64,000 nucleotides of DNA from Synechococcus sp. C9 (GCF_022984075.1 NZ_JALAAD010000001.1:2771983-2835982); one strand, 5' to 3'. Shown: positions 15,969 through 25,158, counted from the first letter of the stretch. The notes: generated from the letters alone by a model not told the origin. Numbers and translations are program-made.

Positions 15969-17096
15969 CTAAATTTTTTCCCATTGGCGGATGGGGGCGG
16001 GGGGAGGATGCCAATCTGCCTGCTCCGCTGGGGATGGGGTATTCAGACCAATCACCCGCAGGGCCGTGGGGGGTAAATGCACCTGCACCCGTTCCCCGAC
16101 TTGGAACCCACCCCCGGCTTGGCGTACTTGCAGGCGGATGCCCCCCGGCAGTTGCACCCAGTAGCGGCTGTCCACACCCAGGTAGTCCACGTCGGTGATC
16201 CAAGCGGCGGATTCCCCACTGGTGGCGGGTTGGAGTTGCACCTGTTCCGGGCGGATGACCAATGTGACTGCCGCACCCAAGCTCAGATGCCCGCCGGGGT
16301 GATGCACCCGCACCTGCTGGTCATGGGGCAAACGCACCTGTATCCAAGGGCAACCCAGTTCCACCACCTGGCCGGTCAAAAAGTTGGATTCACCGATGAA
16401 ATCCGCCACGAAATAACAGTTGGGCTGTTCGTACACCTCCTGGGGGGTGCCCACCTGCAGAACCCGTCCCCCCTGCATCACGGCGAGGCGGTTGGAGAGG
16501 GCAAGGGCTTCCTCCTGGTCATGGGTGACGTAGAGAAAGGTCAAGCCCAACTGCTGTTGCATCTGTTTTAATTCGCTCTGCATTTGCTTGCGAAGTTTTA
16601 AGTCCAGGGCACCCAGGGGTTCGTCGAGCAAAAGGACTTGGGGTTTTTGGATCAACGCCCGGGCCAGGGCGACCCGCTGTTGTTGACCGCCGGAGAGTTC
16701 CCGGGGATAACGGTGGGCCAAGCCGTCCAACCGCACCAAAGCCAGCATTTCCCCCACCCGGGAGCGGATTTCCCCCCGGCTCACCCCCCGCACCTCCAAC
16801 CCAAAGCTGATATTCCGGGCAACGGTCAGGTGGGGAAACAGGGCGTAGTTTTGAAAAACCGTATGCACCGGGCGTTGAAAGGGCGGCACCCCCAGCAGGG
16901 AACGTCCCCCCAGGTGCAGTTCCCCCTTGTCCGGGGTTTCAAATCCGGCAATCAGGCGCAGGGTCGTGGTTTTGCCGCAACCGGAAGGACCCACCAGGGA
17001 GAAAAATTCCCCCGGTTGAATCTCCAGGTCAATCCCCGCCACCGCCGCCCGGGCCTCCCGACCGTAGGTTTTCCACACCTGGGTCAAGCGCAACAT
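15969..17096 (-). CDS. potA: Spermidine/putrescine ABC transporter ATP-binding protein
   Basis: A 375-residue ABC ATPase starting at ATG 17096, which overlaps the potD stop as TGATG. Walker A GPSGCGKTTT, Q-loop VFQNYALFPHLTV, signature LSGGQQQRVALARAL, Walker B VLLLDEPLGALDLKLR, switch YVTHDQEEALALS; then YEQPNCYFVADFIGESNFL and a C-terminal TOBE domain (VTLVIRPEQVQL). This arrangement is typical of PotA. It powers polyamine import with PotC and PotD encoded upstream. A longer open frame reaches 17399 but lies antisense-free inside potD and is not used. Confidence 0.9.
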   Translation of the reverse strand: MLRLTQVWKTYGREARAAVAGIDLEIQPGEFFSLVGPSGCGKTTTLRLIAGFETPDKGELHLGGRSLLGVPPFQRPVHTVFQNYALFPHLTVARNISFGLEVRGVSRGEIRSRVGEMLALVRLDGLAHRYPRELSGGQQQRVALARALIQKPQVLLLDEPLGALDLKLRKQMQSELKQMQQQLGLTFLYVTHDQEEALALSNRLAVMQGGRVLQVGTPQEVYEQPNCYFVADFIGESNFLTGQVVELGCPWIQVRLPHDQQVRVHHPGGHLSLGAAVTLVIRPEQVQLQPATSGESAAWITDVDYLGVDSRYWVQLPGGIRLQVRQAGGGFQVGERVQVHLPPTALRVIGLNTPSPAEQADWHPPPAPIRQWEKI

Positions 17097-18193
17097 CAGC
17101 CTTTGCTCACCTGGAGTTTGACCGCATTCCAAGCCGCCTCGTAGAGCTTGAGGGTAGGGGCGGGCAGGTTCTTGAGAATGTACAGTTTGCGCATCACCGC
17201 TGGCGGGGGGTACATGGCCGGGTTGGTCAAATCCTCCGCCCGGATCAGTTTGTCCTGGATGGCGGTTTGGTTGGGGGTGGCATAGCGGGTGTAGTTGGAA
17301 ATTTGGGCGGCCACCTGGGGTTCCAGCAGATAATTGATGAATTGGTGCGCCAATTCCACCTGGGGTGCCCCCTTGGGAATCGCCATTGTATCCACCCACA
17401 AAATGGCTCCCTGCTTCGGAATACTGTAGGCCAGGTCGGGGTTTTCCGCCATCACCTGAAACACATCACCGCTATTTTCAAACGCCAATACCACCTCCCC
17501 CTGATTGAGCAGTTCCTCCCCCGTATCCGGGGCAAAGGCGACGATATTCCGCTTGTGTTGGATCAGCCAATCCCGGGCCCGGTTGATCTCGCTGGCTTCA
17601 GTGGTATTGGGGTCCAAACCCAGGGCAATCAACACCGCCCCCAAAGTCGCCCGGGATTCCTCCTGCCAGGAGACCCGGTACTGGGGGTCAAACATGGCCT
17701 CCCAACTGTCAAGGGAGCGACCAATCTTTTTTTTGTTGTAGCCAATGCCTTGGGTGCCCCACTGGTAGGGCATACTGTAGCGGTTGCCGGGGTCGTAGGC
17801 CGGGTTGCGAAAGGTTTCCCCTAAATGCACCTGGTTGGGAACTTGCGCCTGATCCAGGGGCAATAGCATCCCCTCGTTGATCATCCGTGCCACCAGGTAA
17901 TCCGAGGGAAAAATCACATCATAGCCAGGGTTCCCCGGTTTCAGCTTGGCGTAGAGGGTATCCGGGCTGTCAAAAGTGTCGTACTTAATCCGTACATTGA
18001 ACCGCTTTTCAAACTCGCTCAACGCCTGGGGGTCAATATAGGTCGCCCAGTTGTAAATACTCAAAGTCGCCGTAGGGGAGGATGGGGTCGAAGGAGCGTT
18101 CACACCCGTACATCCCAGAGGCAGGCAAGCGACCAGCCCCAAGGTCAACAACCCCAACCACCACCGTCGCCACCAGGATTTTGTCCCCATCAC
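17096..18193 (-). CDS. potD: Spermidine/putrescine-binding lipoprotein
   Basis: A 365-residue extracytoplasmic solute-binding protein. The N-terminus is a lipoprotein signal (RRWWLGLLTLGLVACLPLGC, lipobox Cys28). Mature part: LSIYNWATYIDPQALSEFEK, the PotD/PotF opening motif, VIFPSDYLVARMI, RYSMPYQWGTQGIGYNKKKI, SWEAMFDP and WVDTMAIPKGAP. GTG 18193 or ATG 18190 is the start with GGAGGTG upstream. It overlaps potA by one base and is 3 bases from potC. Confidence 0.92.
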   Translation of the reverse strand: MMGTKSWWRRWWLGLLTLGLVACLPLGCTGVNAPSTPSSPTATLSIYNWATYIDPQALSEFEKRFNVRIKYDTFDSPDTLYAKLKPGNPGYDVIFPSDYLVARMINEGMLLPLDQAQVPNQVHLGETFRNPAYDPGNRYSMPYQWGTQGIGYNKKKIGRSLDSWEAMFDPQYRVSWQEESRATLGAVLIALGLDPNTTEASEINRARDWLIQHKRNIVAFAPDTGEELLNQGEVVLAFENSGDVFQVMAENPDLAYSIPKQGAILWVDTMAIPKGAPQVELAHQFINYLLEPQVAAQISNYTRYATPNQTAIQDKLIRAEDLTNPAMYPPPAVMRKLYILKNLPAPTLKLYEAAWNAVKLQVSKG

Positions 18194-18196
18194 CCC

Positions 18197-19015
18197 TTAC
18201 ACCTCCTTCGGCTTACCGTTCCCCCGCTCCCCCTGCATCCACCAGGCCACCAGCACCAATAGGGTCGAAGCCAAGAGCATCAGGGTAGAAATGGCATTGA
18301 TGGCGGGAGTTACTGAAAATTTAATCATGCCATAGACAAATACTGGTAGCGTTGTAGCGCCAACCCCCGCTGTAAAAAAAGTCACCACAAAGTCATCCAA
18401 AGAGAGGGTAAACACCAACAACGCCCCGCTCCCGATGGCCGGAGTCAACCAGGGCAAAGTAATCCGCCAGAGGGTCTGCCAGGGATTCGCCCCCAAATCC
18501 ATCGCCGCCGCCTCCCACCGGGGGTCCAATTCCGCCAACCGGGCCCGCACCACCAACGTGACAAAGGAAATCGCAAACGTAATATGCCCAATCGTCACCG
18601 TAGGCAACCCCAGGGTCAGTTTCCCGCCCCCCCAAGCCTCCCACAGCCGGAACCCCCAGGTAAAAAACACCAGCAGGGACACCCCCTGGGCAATCTCCGG
18701 GATCACCAAGGGCAACAGCACCAACGCTTCCACTGCCATCCGCCCCGGCCCCCGCCCCCGCTCCAACCCCAAAGCCAAGGCCGTGCCCAGCACCGTCGCC
18801 ACCCCCGTCGTCACCACCGCCACCACCAGGCTATTGCCCAGGGCGTGCATCACCCCATTGGCACCAAACCCCACGGTTTCAGGAAAGGCCCCCCCTTCCC
18901 CGGTGAGCAACACCCGATACCAATCCCAGGTAAACCCCTGCCAAACCCCGGTGAAACGGGAATGATTAAACGAATAGACCACCAAGACCAGGATGGGCAG
19001 GTAAATAAACCCCAA
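18197..19015 (-). CDS. potC: Spermidine/putrescine ABC transporter permease
   Basis: A 272-residue permease: YLPILVLVVYSFNHSRFTGV, several membrane helices, the EAA loop region EAAAMDLGANPWQTLWRITLP-like (AAAMDLGANPWQTLWRI) and LDDFVVTFFTAGVGATTLPV, which is characteristic of PotC. The only conventional start in frame is TTG 19015, which leaves almost no residues before the first helix; the open frame continues upstream (…GWPKWGLGLWAALGLGF) to a TAG near 19094 without ATG, GTG or TTG. Thus the true start may be a rare codon or the 5' end may be lost. No potB lies in the operon. Confidence 0.82.
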   Translation of the reverse strand: MGFIYLPILVLVVYSFNHSRFTGVWQGFTWDWYRVLLTGEGGAFPETVGFGANGVMHALGNSLVVAVVTTGVATVLGTALALGLERGRGPGRMAVEALVLLPLVIPEIAQGVSLLVFFTWGFRLWEAWGGGKLTLGLPTVTIGHITFAISFVTLVVRARLAELDPRWEAAAMDLGANPWQTLWRITLPWLTPAIGSGALLVFTLSLDDFVVTFFTAGVGATTLPVFVYGMIKFSVTPAINAISTLMLLASTLLVLVAWWMQGERGNGKPKEV

Positions 19016-19056
19016 GCCCAGCGCCGCCCACAGCCCTAGCCCCCATTTCGGCCAGC

Positions 19057-19575
19057 CTAACCCCGATCCGATGATTCCTGCCCCTCGCTATGGCCATGCC
19101 GCCCCACAAAATCCTCCGGTCGCAGTTGGGCAACAAACTCCCGGAACGCCTCCAACTCCGCCTCATCCGCCTCCCGGTCCACCGGAATCGAGGCATTGGC
19201 CACCACCTCCTCCATCACCCAAATCGGCAAGTCCGCCTTCAGGGCCAGGGCAATGGCATCGCTGGGGCGGGCATCCAACTGGCGCAACTCGTCCCCCCGG
19301 TACAGGTACAGCACTGCGTGAAATACATTGTCATGCAAAGAATGGATCACCACCCGCTTGAGGGTGACATCCCACAATTTCCAGCCATTGAGCATCAAGT
19401 CATGGGTCAGGGGGCGGGGTAAATCCTCCCCCTCCAGGGCACTGATGATGGCCTTGGCTTCCGCCTGCCCAATCCAAATGGGGATAGCCCGCCGTTCGGT
19501 GGTATCCTTGAGGAGTACAATCGGATTACGGCTCAGGGCATCCAGGGCGATCCCGGCAACCTTCATCTCAATCAT
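19057..19575 (-). CDS. Bifunctional nuclease family protein (BFN/DUF151)
   Basis: A 172-residue protein starting at ATG 19575 (MIEMKVAGIALDALSRNPIV). The BFN domain is seen as VLLKDTTERRAIPIWIGQAE, AKAIISALEGEDLPRPLTHD, LMLNGWKLWDVTLKRVVIHS and RPSDAIALALKADLPIWVME. Plant and bacterial homologues show RNase/DNase activity; the role in cyanobacteria is not settled. The acidic C-terminus is followed by potC. A longer frame to 19860 is only antisense to ribE. It is divergent from ribE with 85 bases between starts. Confidence 0.88.
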   Translation of the reverse strand: MIEMKVAGIALDALSRNPIVLLKDTTERRAIPIWIGQAEAKAIISALEGEDLPRPLTHDLMLNGWKLWDVTLKRVVIHSLHDNVFHAVLYLYRGDELRQLDARPSDAIALALKADLPIWVMEEVVANASIPVDREADEAELEAFREFVAQLRPEDFVGRHGHSEGQESSDRG

Positions 19576-19660
19576 GCTTGGGTCGTGCCGCCTTCGGGTT
19601 AACGATGGATTTGCTGTATTTACTATACTAAGACGGAATGACCGCTGAGGTGATCCCCCC

Positions 19661-20311
19661 ATGTTTACCGGGCTGATCCAGACCCTGGGGCAGGTGATTG
19701 CCCAGACCCCCGACCGGCTCACGGTAGCGACGGAGATGCACCATTTCCCCGACTTGGCTGTGGGGGACAGTATCGCCGTGGATGGGGTTTGTCTGACGGT
19801 CACACAGTATGATGGGCAGGGGTTTACGGCGGCGACTTCCCCAGAAACCCGCCAGCGCACCTGTTTGGGGCAACGCCCCTGGGTGAATTTGGAACCGGCC
19901 TTACGGGTGGGGCAAAAGTTGGGGGGGCATTTTGTCAGCGGCCATGTGGATGGGGTGGGGACGTTAACCCGCCGTGAGCAGGTGGGCGGGGATTTTTGGG
20001 AATTGGACTTTAGCGTGCCCCCGCTGGTGCGCCGTTATCTGATCCCCAAGGGCAGTATTGCCATCAATGGGGTGAGTTTAACCGTTGCCCAGGTGTGGGC
20101 GGATGGCCTGCGGGTGGCGGTGATTCCCCTGACCTATACAGCGACCAATTTGCCCTACCTGCGCCCTGGCGACCCGGTCAATTTGGAAGCCGACCTGTTG
20201 GGTAAATATGTGGAACAATTGCTCCAGCCCAGGGTGGTGGAGACCCCCATTTCTCAGAATTTTTTAATGCAACACGGGTTTATGGACAGCGGGGCAAACC
20301 TGGTACAGTAG
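19661..20311 (+). CDS. ribE: Riboflavin synthase alpha chain
   Basis: A 216-residue protein made of two lumazine-binding repeats. First repeat: MFTGLIQTLGQV, GDSIAVDGVCLTVTQ, FTAATSPETRQRT; second: GGHFVSGHVDGVGTL, GSIAINGVSLTVAQV, VAVIPLTYTATNL. The enzyme dismutates 6,7-dimethyl-8-ribityllumazine to riboflavin. GAGGTGATC precedes the ATG. A possible promoter TTAACG (19599) with TATACT (19624) has a 19-base spacer and is weak. Polyphosphate kinase follows. Confidence 0.95.
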   Translation: MFTGLIQTLGQVIAQTPDRLTVATEMHHFPDLAVGDSIAVDGVCLTVTQYDGQGFTAATSPETRQRTCLGQRPWVNLEPALRVGQKLGGHFVSGHVDGVGTLTRREQVGGDFWELDFSVPPLVRRYLIPKGSIAINGVSLTVAQVWADGLRVAVIPLTYTATNLPYLRPGDPVNLEADLLGKYVEQLLQPRVVETPISQNFLMQHGFMDSGANLVQ

Positions 20312-20337
20312 GGGTGCCGTCTCCCCAGGTGCCCCCG

Positions 20338-22488
20338 ATGAATGACGTTGCCGCTCTCCCCTTGGCGCATCCCAGCCACTTTATCAACCGGGAAAAAAGT
20401 TGGCTCTATTTCAACGACCGGGTGCTGCACGAAGCCCTCGACCCCCGTACCCCCCTGTTGGAACAGGCGAAATTCCTGGCCATTTTTAGCACCAATTTAG
20501 ATGAATATTTCATGGTGCGGATTGATGCCCTGCGGGATCAGGTGGAAGCCAATGTGACCACCCCCAGCCCCGACGGTCTCACCCCCCAACAGCAACTGGA
20601 TTTGATCAGCGCCCATCTGGCACCCGTGATTAGCCAACAGCATGATTATTTCGCCCAAAATCTGCGCCCCCGTTTGGCAGAAGCCGGGATTATGATCGCC
20701 GATTACCCCACCCTCACCCCGGAACAACAGGCCTATTTGCACAATGATTTTCTGCGCCAGGTGTTTCCCATCCTCACGCCCCTGGCGGTGGACCCCGGCC
20801 ATCCCTTTCCCTATATGTCCAATTTGAGTCTGAACCTGGCTGTATTACTTGAGGATACGAAAACCGGCCAGCACCATTTCGCCCGGGTGAAGGTGCCCAC
20901 CAAGGCGGCGTCCAACCCTGGGGGTAAGGCGTTGAAACGGTTTGTCACCCTGCCGGAGCCGTTGCGGCCAGCGGGGGTGCGGTGGTTGGGGGTGCCCCTG
21001 GAGCAGGTGATCGGTCACAATTTGGGGGCACTCTTTCCGGGGATGGCATTGGTGGGCTGGTATCCGTTTCGGGTCACCCGGGATGCGGATTTGGAAATTC
21101 GGGAAGATGAGGCGGGGGATTTGCTGGCGGAAATTGAAAAAGAAGTCCGGAGCCGCCGCTACGGCCGGGATGCCACCCGTTTGGAAATTGCTAAGTCCGC
21201 CCCGGAGTTGGTGCGGGAGACCCTCACCCAGGGGTTGAAAATTCAAGCACCTTGGATTTATGAAATCAACACCCTGTTGAATCTGGGGGATTTGATGGAG
21301 TTGGCCTTTTTGCCCTACCCGGAACTGCGGGACCCGGATTGGACCCCGGTGATCCCCGCCCTATTTGAGGAAAAAGCCTACAGCGAAGCCCAGGGGGGGG
21401 TGGATTGGTTTAGTTTGATCCACCAGGGGGACGTGTTGGTTCATCATCCCTACCATTCCTTTGCGGGGACGGTGGAACGGTTTATTGCCCAGGCGGCTAC
21501 TGACCCGGAAGTCCTCGGCATCAAAATGACCCTGTACCGTACTTCGGGGGATTCGCCCATCGTCCAGTCCCTGATTACGGCGGCGGAAAATGGCATCCAG
21601 GTGGCAGTATTGGTGGAATTGAAAGCCCGTTTTGATGAGGAAAATAACATCCTCTGGGCCCGGCGGTTGGAGCAGGCCGGGGTACACGTGGTGTATGGGT
21701 TGATTGGTCTAAAAACCCACAGCAAATTGGCCTTGGTGGTGCGCCGGGAGGGGGAAGGGATTCGCCGTTATATGCACCTGGGCACGGGGAATTACAATTC
21801 CAAAACCGCCCGGATTTACACGGATTTGGGGATTTTGACCTGTCGGGATGACCTGGCCGCCGATGTGACGGAATTGTTTAATTTCCTCACCGGTTATTCC
21901 CGCCAACGGCAGTATCGCCATCTACTGGTGGCGCCGGTGAATATGCGGGAGGAACTGGTTCGGTTGATTCGGCAGGAAGCGGCCCACGCCCGAGCCGGAC
22001 AACCCGCCCGGATTTTTGCCAAGATGAACGCCCTGGCGGACACGGGCATTATTTTGGAACTCTACGAGGCGGCGCAGGCGGGGGTGGAAATTCGCCTGTT
22101 GGTGCGGGGGATGTGTACGCTCCGGCCAGGGGTGCCGGGCTTAAGCGAGCGGATTCAGGTGGTGAGCATTATTGGGCGGTTTTTGGAGCATTCCCGGGTA
22201 TTTTGGTTCCACAATCAGGGGCAGGAAAATCTGTACATTGGCAGTGCGGATTGGCGTACCCGCAATTTAGACCGGCGGGTGGAAGCCCTGACCCCGGTGC
22301 TGGATGCGGGGATCAAACAGCAGTTGCAGGAGATCATGGAACTGATGTGGACGGACAACCGCCAGGCGTGGGATTTGCAACCCGATGGCACCTACATCCA
22401 ACGCCAGCCTGCCCCCGGGGAGCCGGAACGGGGTTCCCATGCCCTATTGATGCAAAAAGCCTTGGCGGAGGCCACCCCAGTGGTGTAG
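20338..22488 (+). CDS. ppk1: Polyphosphate kinase 1
   Basis: About 716 residues from ATG 20338 (AGGTG upstream; GTG 20314 is an alternative). All four PPK1 domains are present: N-terminal REKSWLYFNDRVLHEA and FSTNLDEYFMVRI, head domain, and two PLD-like catalytic domains with the phosphorylated histidine in RRYMHLGTGNYNSKTARIYT and the second in GLKTHSKLALV, plus YIGSADWRTRNLDRRVE. The enzyme reversibly builds polyphosphate from ATP. Length equals the family norm. Only 26 bases separate it from ribE. Confidence 0.96.
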   Translation: MNDVAALPLAHPSHFINREKSWLYFNDRVLHEALDPRTPLLEQAKFLAIFSTNLDEYFMVRIDALRDQVEANVTTPSPDGLTPQQQLDLISAHLAPVISQQHDYFAQNLRPRLAEAGIMIADYPTLTPEQQAYLHNDFLRQVFPILTPLAVDPGHPFPYMSNLSLNLAVLLEDTKTGQHHFARVKVPTKAASNPGGKALKRFVTLPEPLRPAGVRWLGVPLEQVIGHNLGALFPGMALVGWYPFRVTRDADLEIREDEAGDLLAEIEKEVRSRRYGRDATRLEIAKSAPELVRETLTQGLKIQAPWIYEINTLLNLGDLMELAFLPYPELRDPDWTPVIPALFEEKAYSEAQGGVDWFSLIHQGDVLVHHPYHSFAGTVERFIAQAATDPEVLGIKMTLYRTSGDSPIVQSLITAAENGIQVAVLVELKARFDEENNILWARRLEQAGVHVVYGLIGLKTHSKLALVVRREGEGIRRYMHLGTGNYNSKTARIYTDLGILTCRDDLAADVTELFNFLTGYSRQRQYRHLLVAPVNMREELVRLIRQEAAHARAGQPARIFAKMNALADTGIILELYEAAQAGVEIRLLVRGMCTLRPGVPGLSERIQVVSIIGRFLEHSRVFWFHNQGQENLYIGSADWRTRNLDRRVEALTPVLDAGIKQQLQEIMELMWTDNRQAWDLQPDGTYIQRQPAPGEPERGSHALLMQKALAEATPVV

Positions 22489-22492
22489 CTCC

Positions 22493-24142
22493 CTAATTCA
22501 CAATCCGTCCCAAAGCGGGCGGAGAAACGGGGGACTGGGCCCGGAAATAGGCTTCCCAGGCGGCCATATCCGTCACCCCCCCCACCCGTTCCTGTCCCTG
22601 GCGCAAAACGGTGAAATTGTCCCCCCCATCTGCGAGAAAACTATTTACCGTCACCCGATAGGTTTGCTCCGGGCGAATGGGCTGGCCGTTGAGGCTCATG
22701 TCCTGCACCCGGTTGCCTGGGGGGGCCGTGGGCGACCAACGGTAACGAAAGCCCTGGGAGACCTGGAGAATGCGGTTTTGTCCGGGTGTCGGGTTATCAA
22801 ACTGCTGTTCCAAAAGTGCCTTGATCTGCGCCCCCGTCAGGCTCATCGTCACCAAATTATTGCCAAAGGGTTGCACCGCAAAAGCCTGCCCATAGGTCAC
22901 CTGCCCCCCCGGTGCCAAGGTCAACTCCGCCCGAATCCCCCCCGGGTTCATGAACGCCACCACCGCTCCCCCTTGCTCCGGAGCTTGGGTAGCCGCCAAC
23001 TGGGCATCGGCAATCAGATTCCCCAGGGGCATTTCCCCACTCGGGCTGGCAGTACGAAGTATATCCGCTGTAATTTGGCCAATCACCCTGTTTGCCAACG
23101 GGTCCGCCAGGGCTTTGTAACGGTTGATTAAACGGGTGAGCGCCCCATCCGCAGGCACGTCCCGGGTGACAATCAGGTTCTGGGCCTGAATCGCCCGCAC
23201 ATCTTTTGTCCGACGGTCAAGAGTGAGCGTGATTGCCGTCAGCAACCGCCCAAAGGAAGCGGCACTGGTCACCACCCGTCCACCCAGCACGCAATTGTAG
23301 GCTTGATGGGTATGCCCCGTAATGAACAAATCCACCGCCGGGTCAGTGCGTTGGACAATCTCCACAATCGGCCCGGCAATACTCGGACATTCATTGTACC
23401 CCCCGGTGGGCAGCCCTCCCTCATGCACCAGCACCACGATTGCCTGCACCCCTTGTTTTTGCAATTCTGGCACCAGGGCATTTACCGTATCCGCTTCATT
23501 CTGAAACCGCAACCCCTGAATCCCACGTTGGGAAACAATTTTCGGAGTCCCTTCCAAAGTCATCCCAATAAAGGCAATTTTTACCCCATCAAATGTGTAA
23601 ATTTTATAGGCAGGTAAAATTGGTTGACCCGTTTTTTCATCAATCACATTCGCCGCCAAATATTGAAATTTTGCCCCTCTAAATGGCTGATTGTCCCGAC
23701 AGCCATCCTGGGGATGACACCCCCCTTTTTGTAAGCGGAGTAACTCGGCTGTCCCCTGGTCAAATTCATGGTTGCCCACTGCATTGACCGCCAATTGCAT
23801 GACATCCAGGGCTTCAATGGTCGGTTCATCATGGAAGAGGGCAGATAGCAAAGGACTGGCACCGATAGAATCCCCTGCCGAGACCAATAAAGTGTGGGGA
23901 TATTTGCGCCGCAACTGCTGAATATGACTGGCTAAATATTCCACCCCGCCCGCAGGAATGCGCTGTCCATCGGGTAGCGTAAAGGTTAAATTAGCCGGTT
24001 CCAAATTGCCATGCAAATCATTAAAAGCAATCAATTGCACCGTGACGCTCTCACTCTGAGCGACAATCCTAGGCACAAAGACCAGGGTTAAAACCAGGGA
24101 ACATAAACCTACCAAGAGTATTTTGAACATTTGATTCATCAC
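22493..24142 (-). CDS. Secreted 5'-nucleotidase / metallophosphoesterase (UshA family)
   Basis: A 549-residue exported enzyme: signal peptide (ILLVGLCSLVLTLVFVPRIV-AQ), calcineurin-like metallophosphatase domain with AFNDLHGN, SAGDSIGASPL, NAVGNHEFDQG, VLVHEGG and FITGHTHQAYN, then a 5'-nucleotidase C-terminal domain (about 340-520) with NLIADAQLAAT, NPGGIRAEL, YGQAFAVQPFGNNL and NSFLADGGDNF. It probably hydrolyses extracellular nucleotides for phosphate. It lies tail to tail with ppk1, 4 bases apart, an apparent phosphate theme. Confidence 0.92.
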   Translation of the reverse strand: MMNQMFKILLVGLCSLVLTLVFVPRIVAQSESVTVQLIAFNDLHGNLEPANLTFTLPDGQRIPAGGVEYLASHIQQLRRKYPHTLLVSAGDSIGASPLLSALFHDEPTIEALDVMQLAVNAVGNHEFDQGTAELLRLQKGGCHPQDGCRDNQPFRGAKFQYLAANVIDEKTGQPILPAYKIYTFDGVKIAFIGMTLEGTPKIVSQRGIQGLRFQNEADTVNALVPELQKQGVQAIVVLVHEGGLPTGGYNECPSIAGPIVEIVQRTDPAVDLFITGHTHQAYNCVLGGRVVTSAASFGRLLTAITLTLDRRTKDVRAIQAQNLIVTRDVPADGALTRLINRYKALADPLANRVIGQITADILRTASPSGEMPLGNLIADAQLAATQAPEQGGAVVAFMNPGGIRAELTLAPGGQVTYGQAFAVQPFGNNLVTMSLTGAQIKALLEQQFDNPTPGQNRILQVSQGFRYRWSPTAPPGNRVQDMSLNGQPIRPEQTYRVTVNSFLADGGDNFTVLRQGQERVGGVTDMAAWEAYFRAQSPVSPPALGRIVN

Positions 24143-24246
24143 CTGAGCACCTCCATCACAATCTGTATTGAATTGATAGTAATTTTAAGACATTTTTGCT
24201 CCCACAGCGTCATGATACTCCTGTCCCGAAACGCTCATTGGAATAA

Positions 24247-24373
24247 CTATAGCAATCCTAAATGAAAATAGAATAGGGGTCGCAGGGGCACCGCCCCCGT
24301 CCTTGGTTTTTTAGAATTTCTGTATGCCTACAGCACGCAAACTAACGTCACTCGAATTAGGATCGCAATATAT
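24247..24373 (+). repeat. Palindromic repeat family copy (type 1 left end)
   Basis: CTATAGCAATCCTAAATGAA at left, core GGTCGCAGGGGCACCGCCCC, then TCTGTATGCCTACAGCACGC and a right end ATTAGGATCGCAATATA. Its right half matches the copy at 13155. Confidence 0.75.
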
Positions 24374-24430
24374 AGTCATTTTGATTTAGAATGCGACACT
24401 TTTTAGGTATTTGTAATCGCTCTATCTCCT

Positions 24431-24550
24431 GGGAACCTCTATTTATTTGAACCAATCATCAATCCCATCGTGGGAATGCCCATATTACCCAGAACCAAGG
24501 GCGGGGGTGCCCCCCTGCGACCGCTAACTTTGAATTTATAGAGGTGCCCT
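24431..24550 (-). repeat. Palindromic repeat family copy (type 3 ends)
   Basis: GGGAACCTCTATTTATTTGA, CCAATCATCAATCCCATCGT, then an inverted core ACCAAGGGCGGGGGTGCCCC and right end TTTATAGAGGTGCCCT. Highly similar members lie at 53217 and 63855. It sits between the nucleotidase and the AT-rich operon; the rest of 24143-24717 contains no supported gene. Confidence 0.75.
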
Positions 24551-24717
24551 CCTTTTAGGACAGGGTTTTTAAGTAAAAGCGAATGTCGCAAACTTGTTTG
24601 AAACTACTATATCAGTAATCTGGGAATATGCTCAAAATTACGCCACAGTTACAGCCCATTCAGTATTTGCGGGATATGGTTAAACTGCACCCTCGAAAAA
24701 ATGATGATCAACCCGAT

Positions 24718-25158
24718 TTATTGCCTCTGCCATTGGTTACCAGTTAGGACAAATTTTTGGTCATAAACTTCATCATCCCTCGATGAAACCTGCCTGATGA
24801 TTACATTATCTTTAATCGTCCATTTTTCATCCCATCTATTATTTCGATTCAGGTCAATTTTAACACGATTCCAGCGATTGAATCCCGCATCCCGATAAAG
24901 ATTAACCTTGTAGTTACGACCTGGTAGTGCATCCTTGATCTTATCAGTGTTGGCGTTGGGACTCCGGATTAAATCCAAAACCTCCCTATCAACTGTTCGG
25001 AGATGAACGCTCTGAGCATAGGCGGGAGAATTGAACTTAAAAATATAGGACTGATTACTCGGAGAATGTACAATAATTAAGTCGGTTATGAATAGTGCTA
25101 CAAAACTCCCAACAATACCTACAGCACTGTTAACAATACTTGCTCTAGTTAGTTCCAT
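24718..25158 (-). CDS. Small membrane-anchored protein with calcium-loop-like motif (last gene of rSAM operon)
   Basis: A 146-residue protein. Residues about 8-30 are a membrane helix (VNSAVGIVGSFVALFITDLI); an alternative reading is an uncleaved signal anchor with AYAQS at 46-50. The C-terminal half has KVNLYRDAGFNRWNRVKIDL then NRNNRWDEKW: D102-x-N104-x-N106-x-x-x-D110-E resembles an EF-hand/dockerin calcium loop, followed by RQVSSRDDEVYDQKFVLTG. I know this short DxNxN...DEKW block as a recurring motif in bacterial proteins without a firm function. GGAG lies 6 bases before the ATG, itself 3 bases after the last radical SAM gene. It may be the substrate or effector of the operon; this is inference. 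Confidence 0.65.
   Translation of the reverse strand: MELTRASIVNSAVGIVGSFVALFITDLIIVHSPSNQSYIFKFNSPAYAQSVHLRTVDREVLDLIRSPNANTDKIKDALPGRNYKVNLYRDAGFNRWNRVKIDLNRNNRWDEKWTIKDNVIIRQVSSRDDEVYDQKFVLTGNQWQRQ

Noticed and set aside
17097..17399. Extension of the potA frame upstream of ATG 17096
   Set aside because: It lies inside potD in another frame, is Gly/Pro-rich and does not match PotA; the TGATG overlap start is convincing.
19576..19860. Extension of the bifunctional nuclease frame upstream of ATG 19575
   Set aside because: Antisense to ribE; the family starts at MIEMKVAGIALDA.
24628..24747. A 39-codon plus-strand frame (MLKITPQLQPIQYLRDMVKL...) between repeats and the AT-rich operon
   Set aside because: Weak ribosome-binding site, overlaps the end of the 146-residue gene on the other strand, and no recognisable family; may be a remnant cut by the island boundary.
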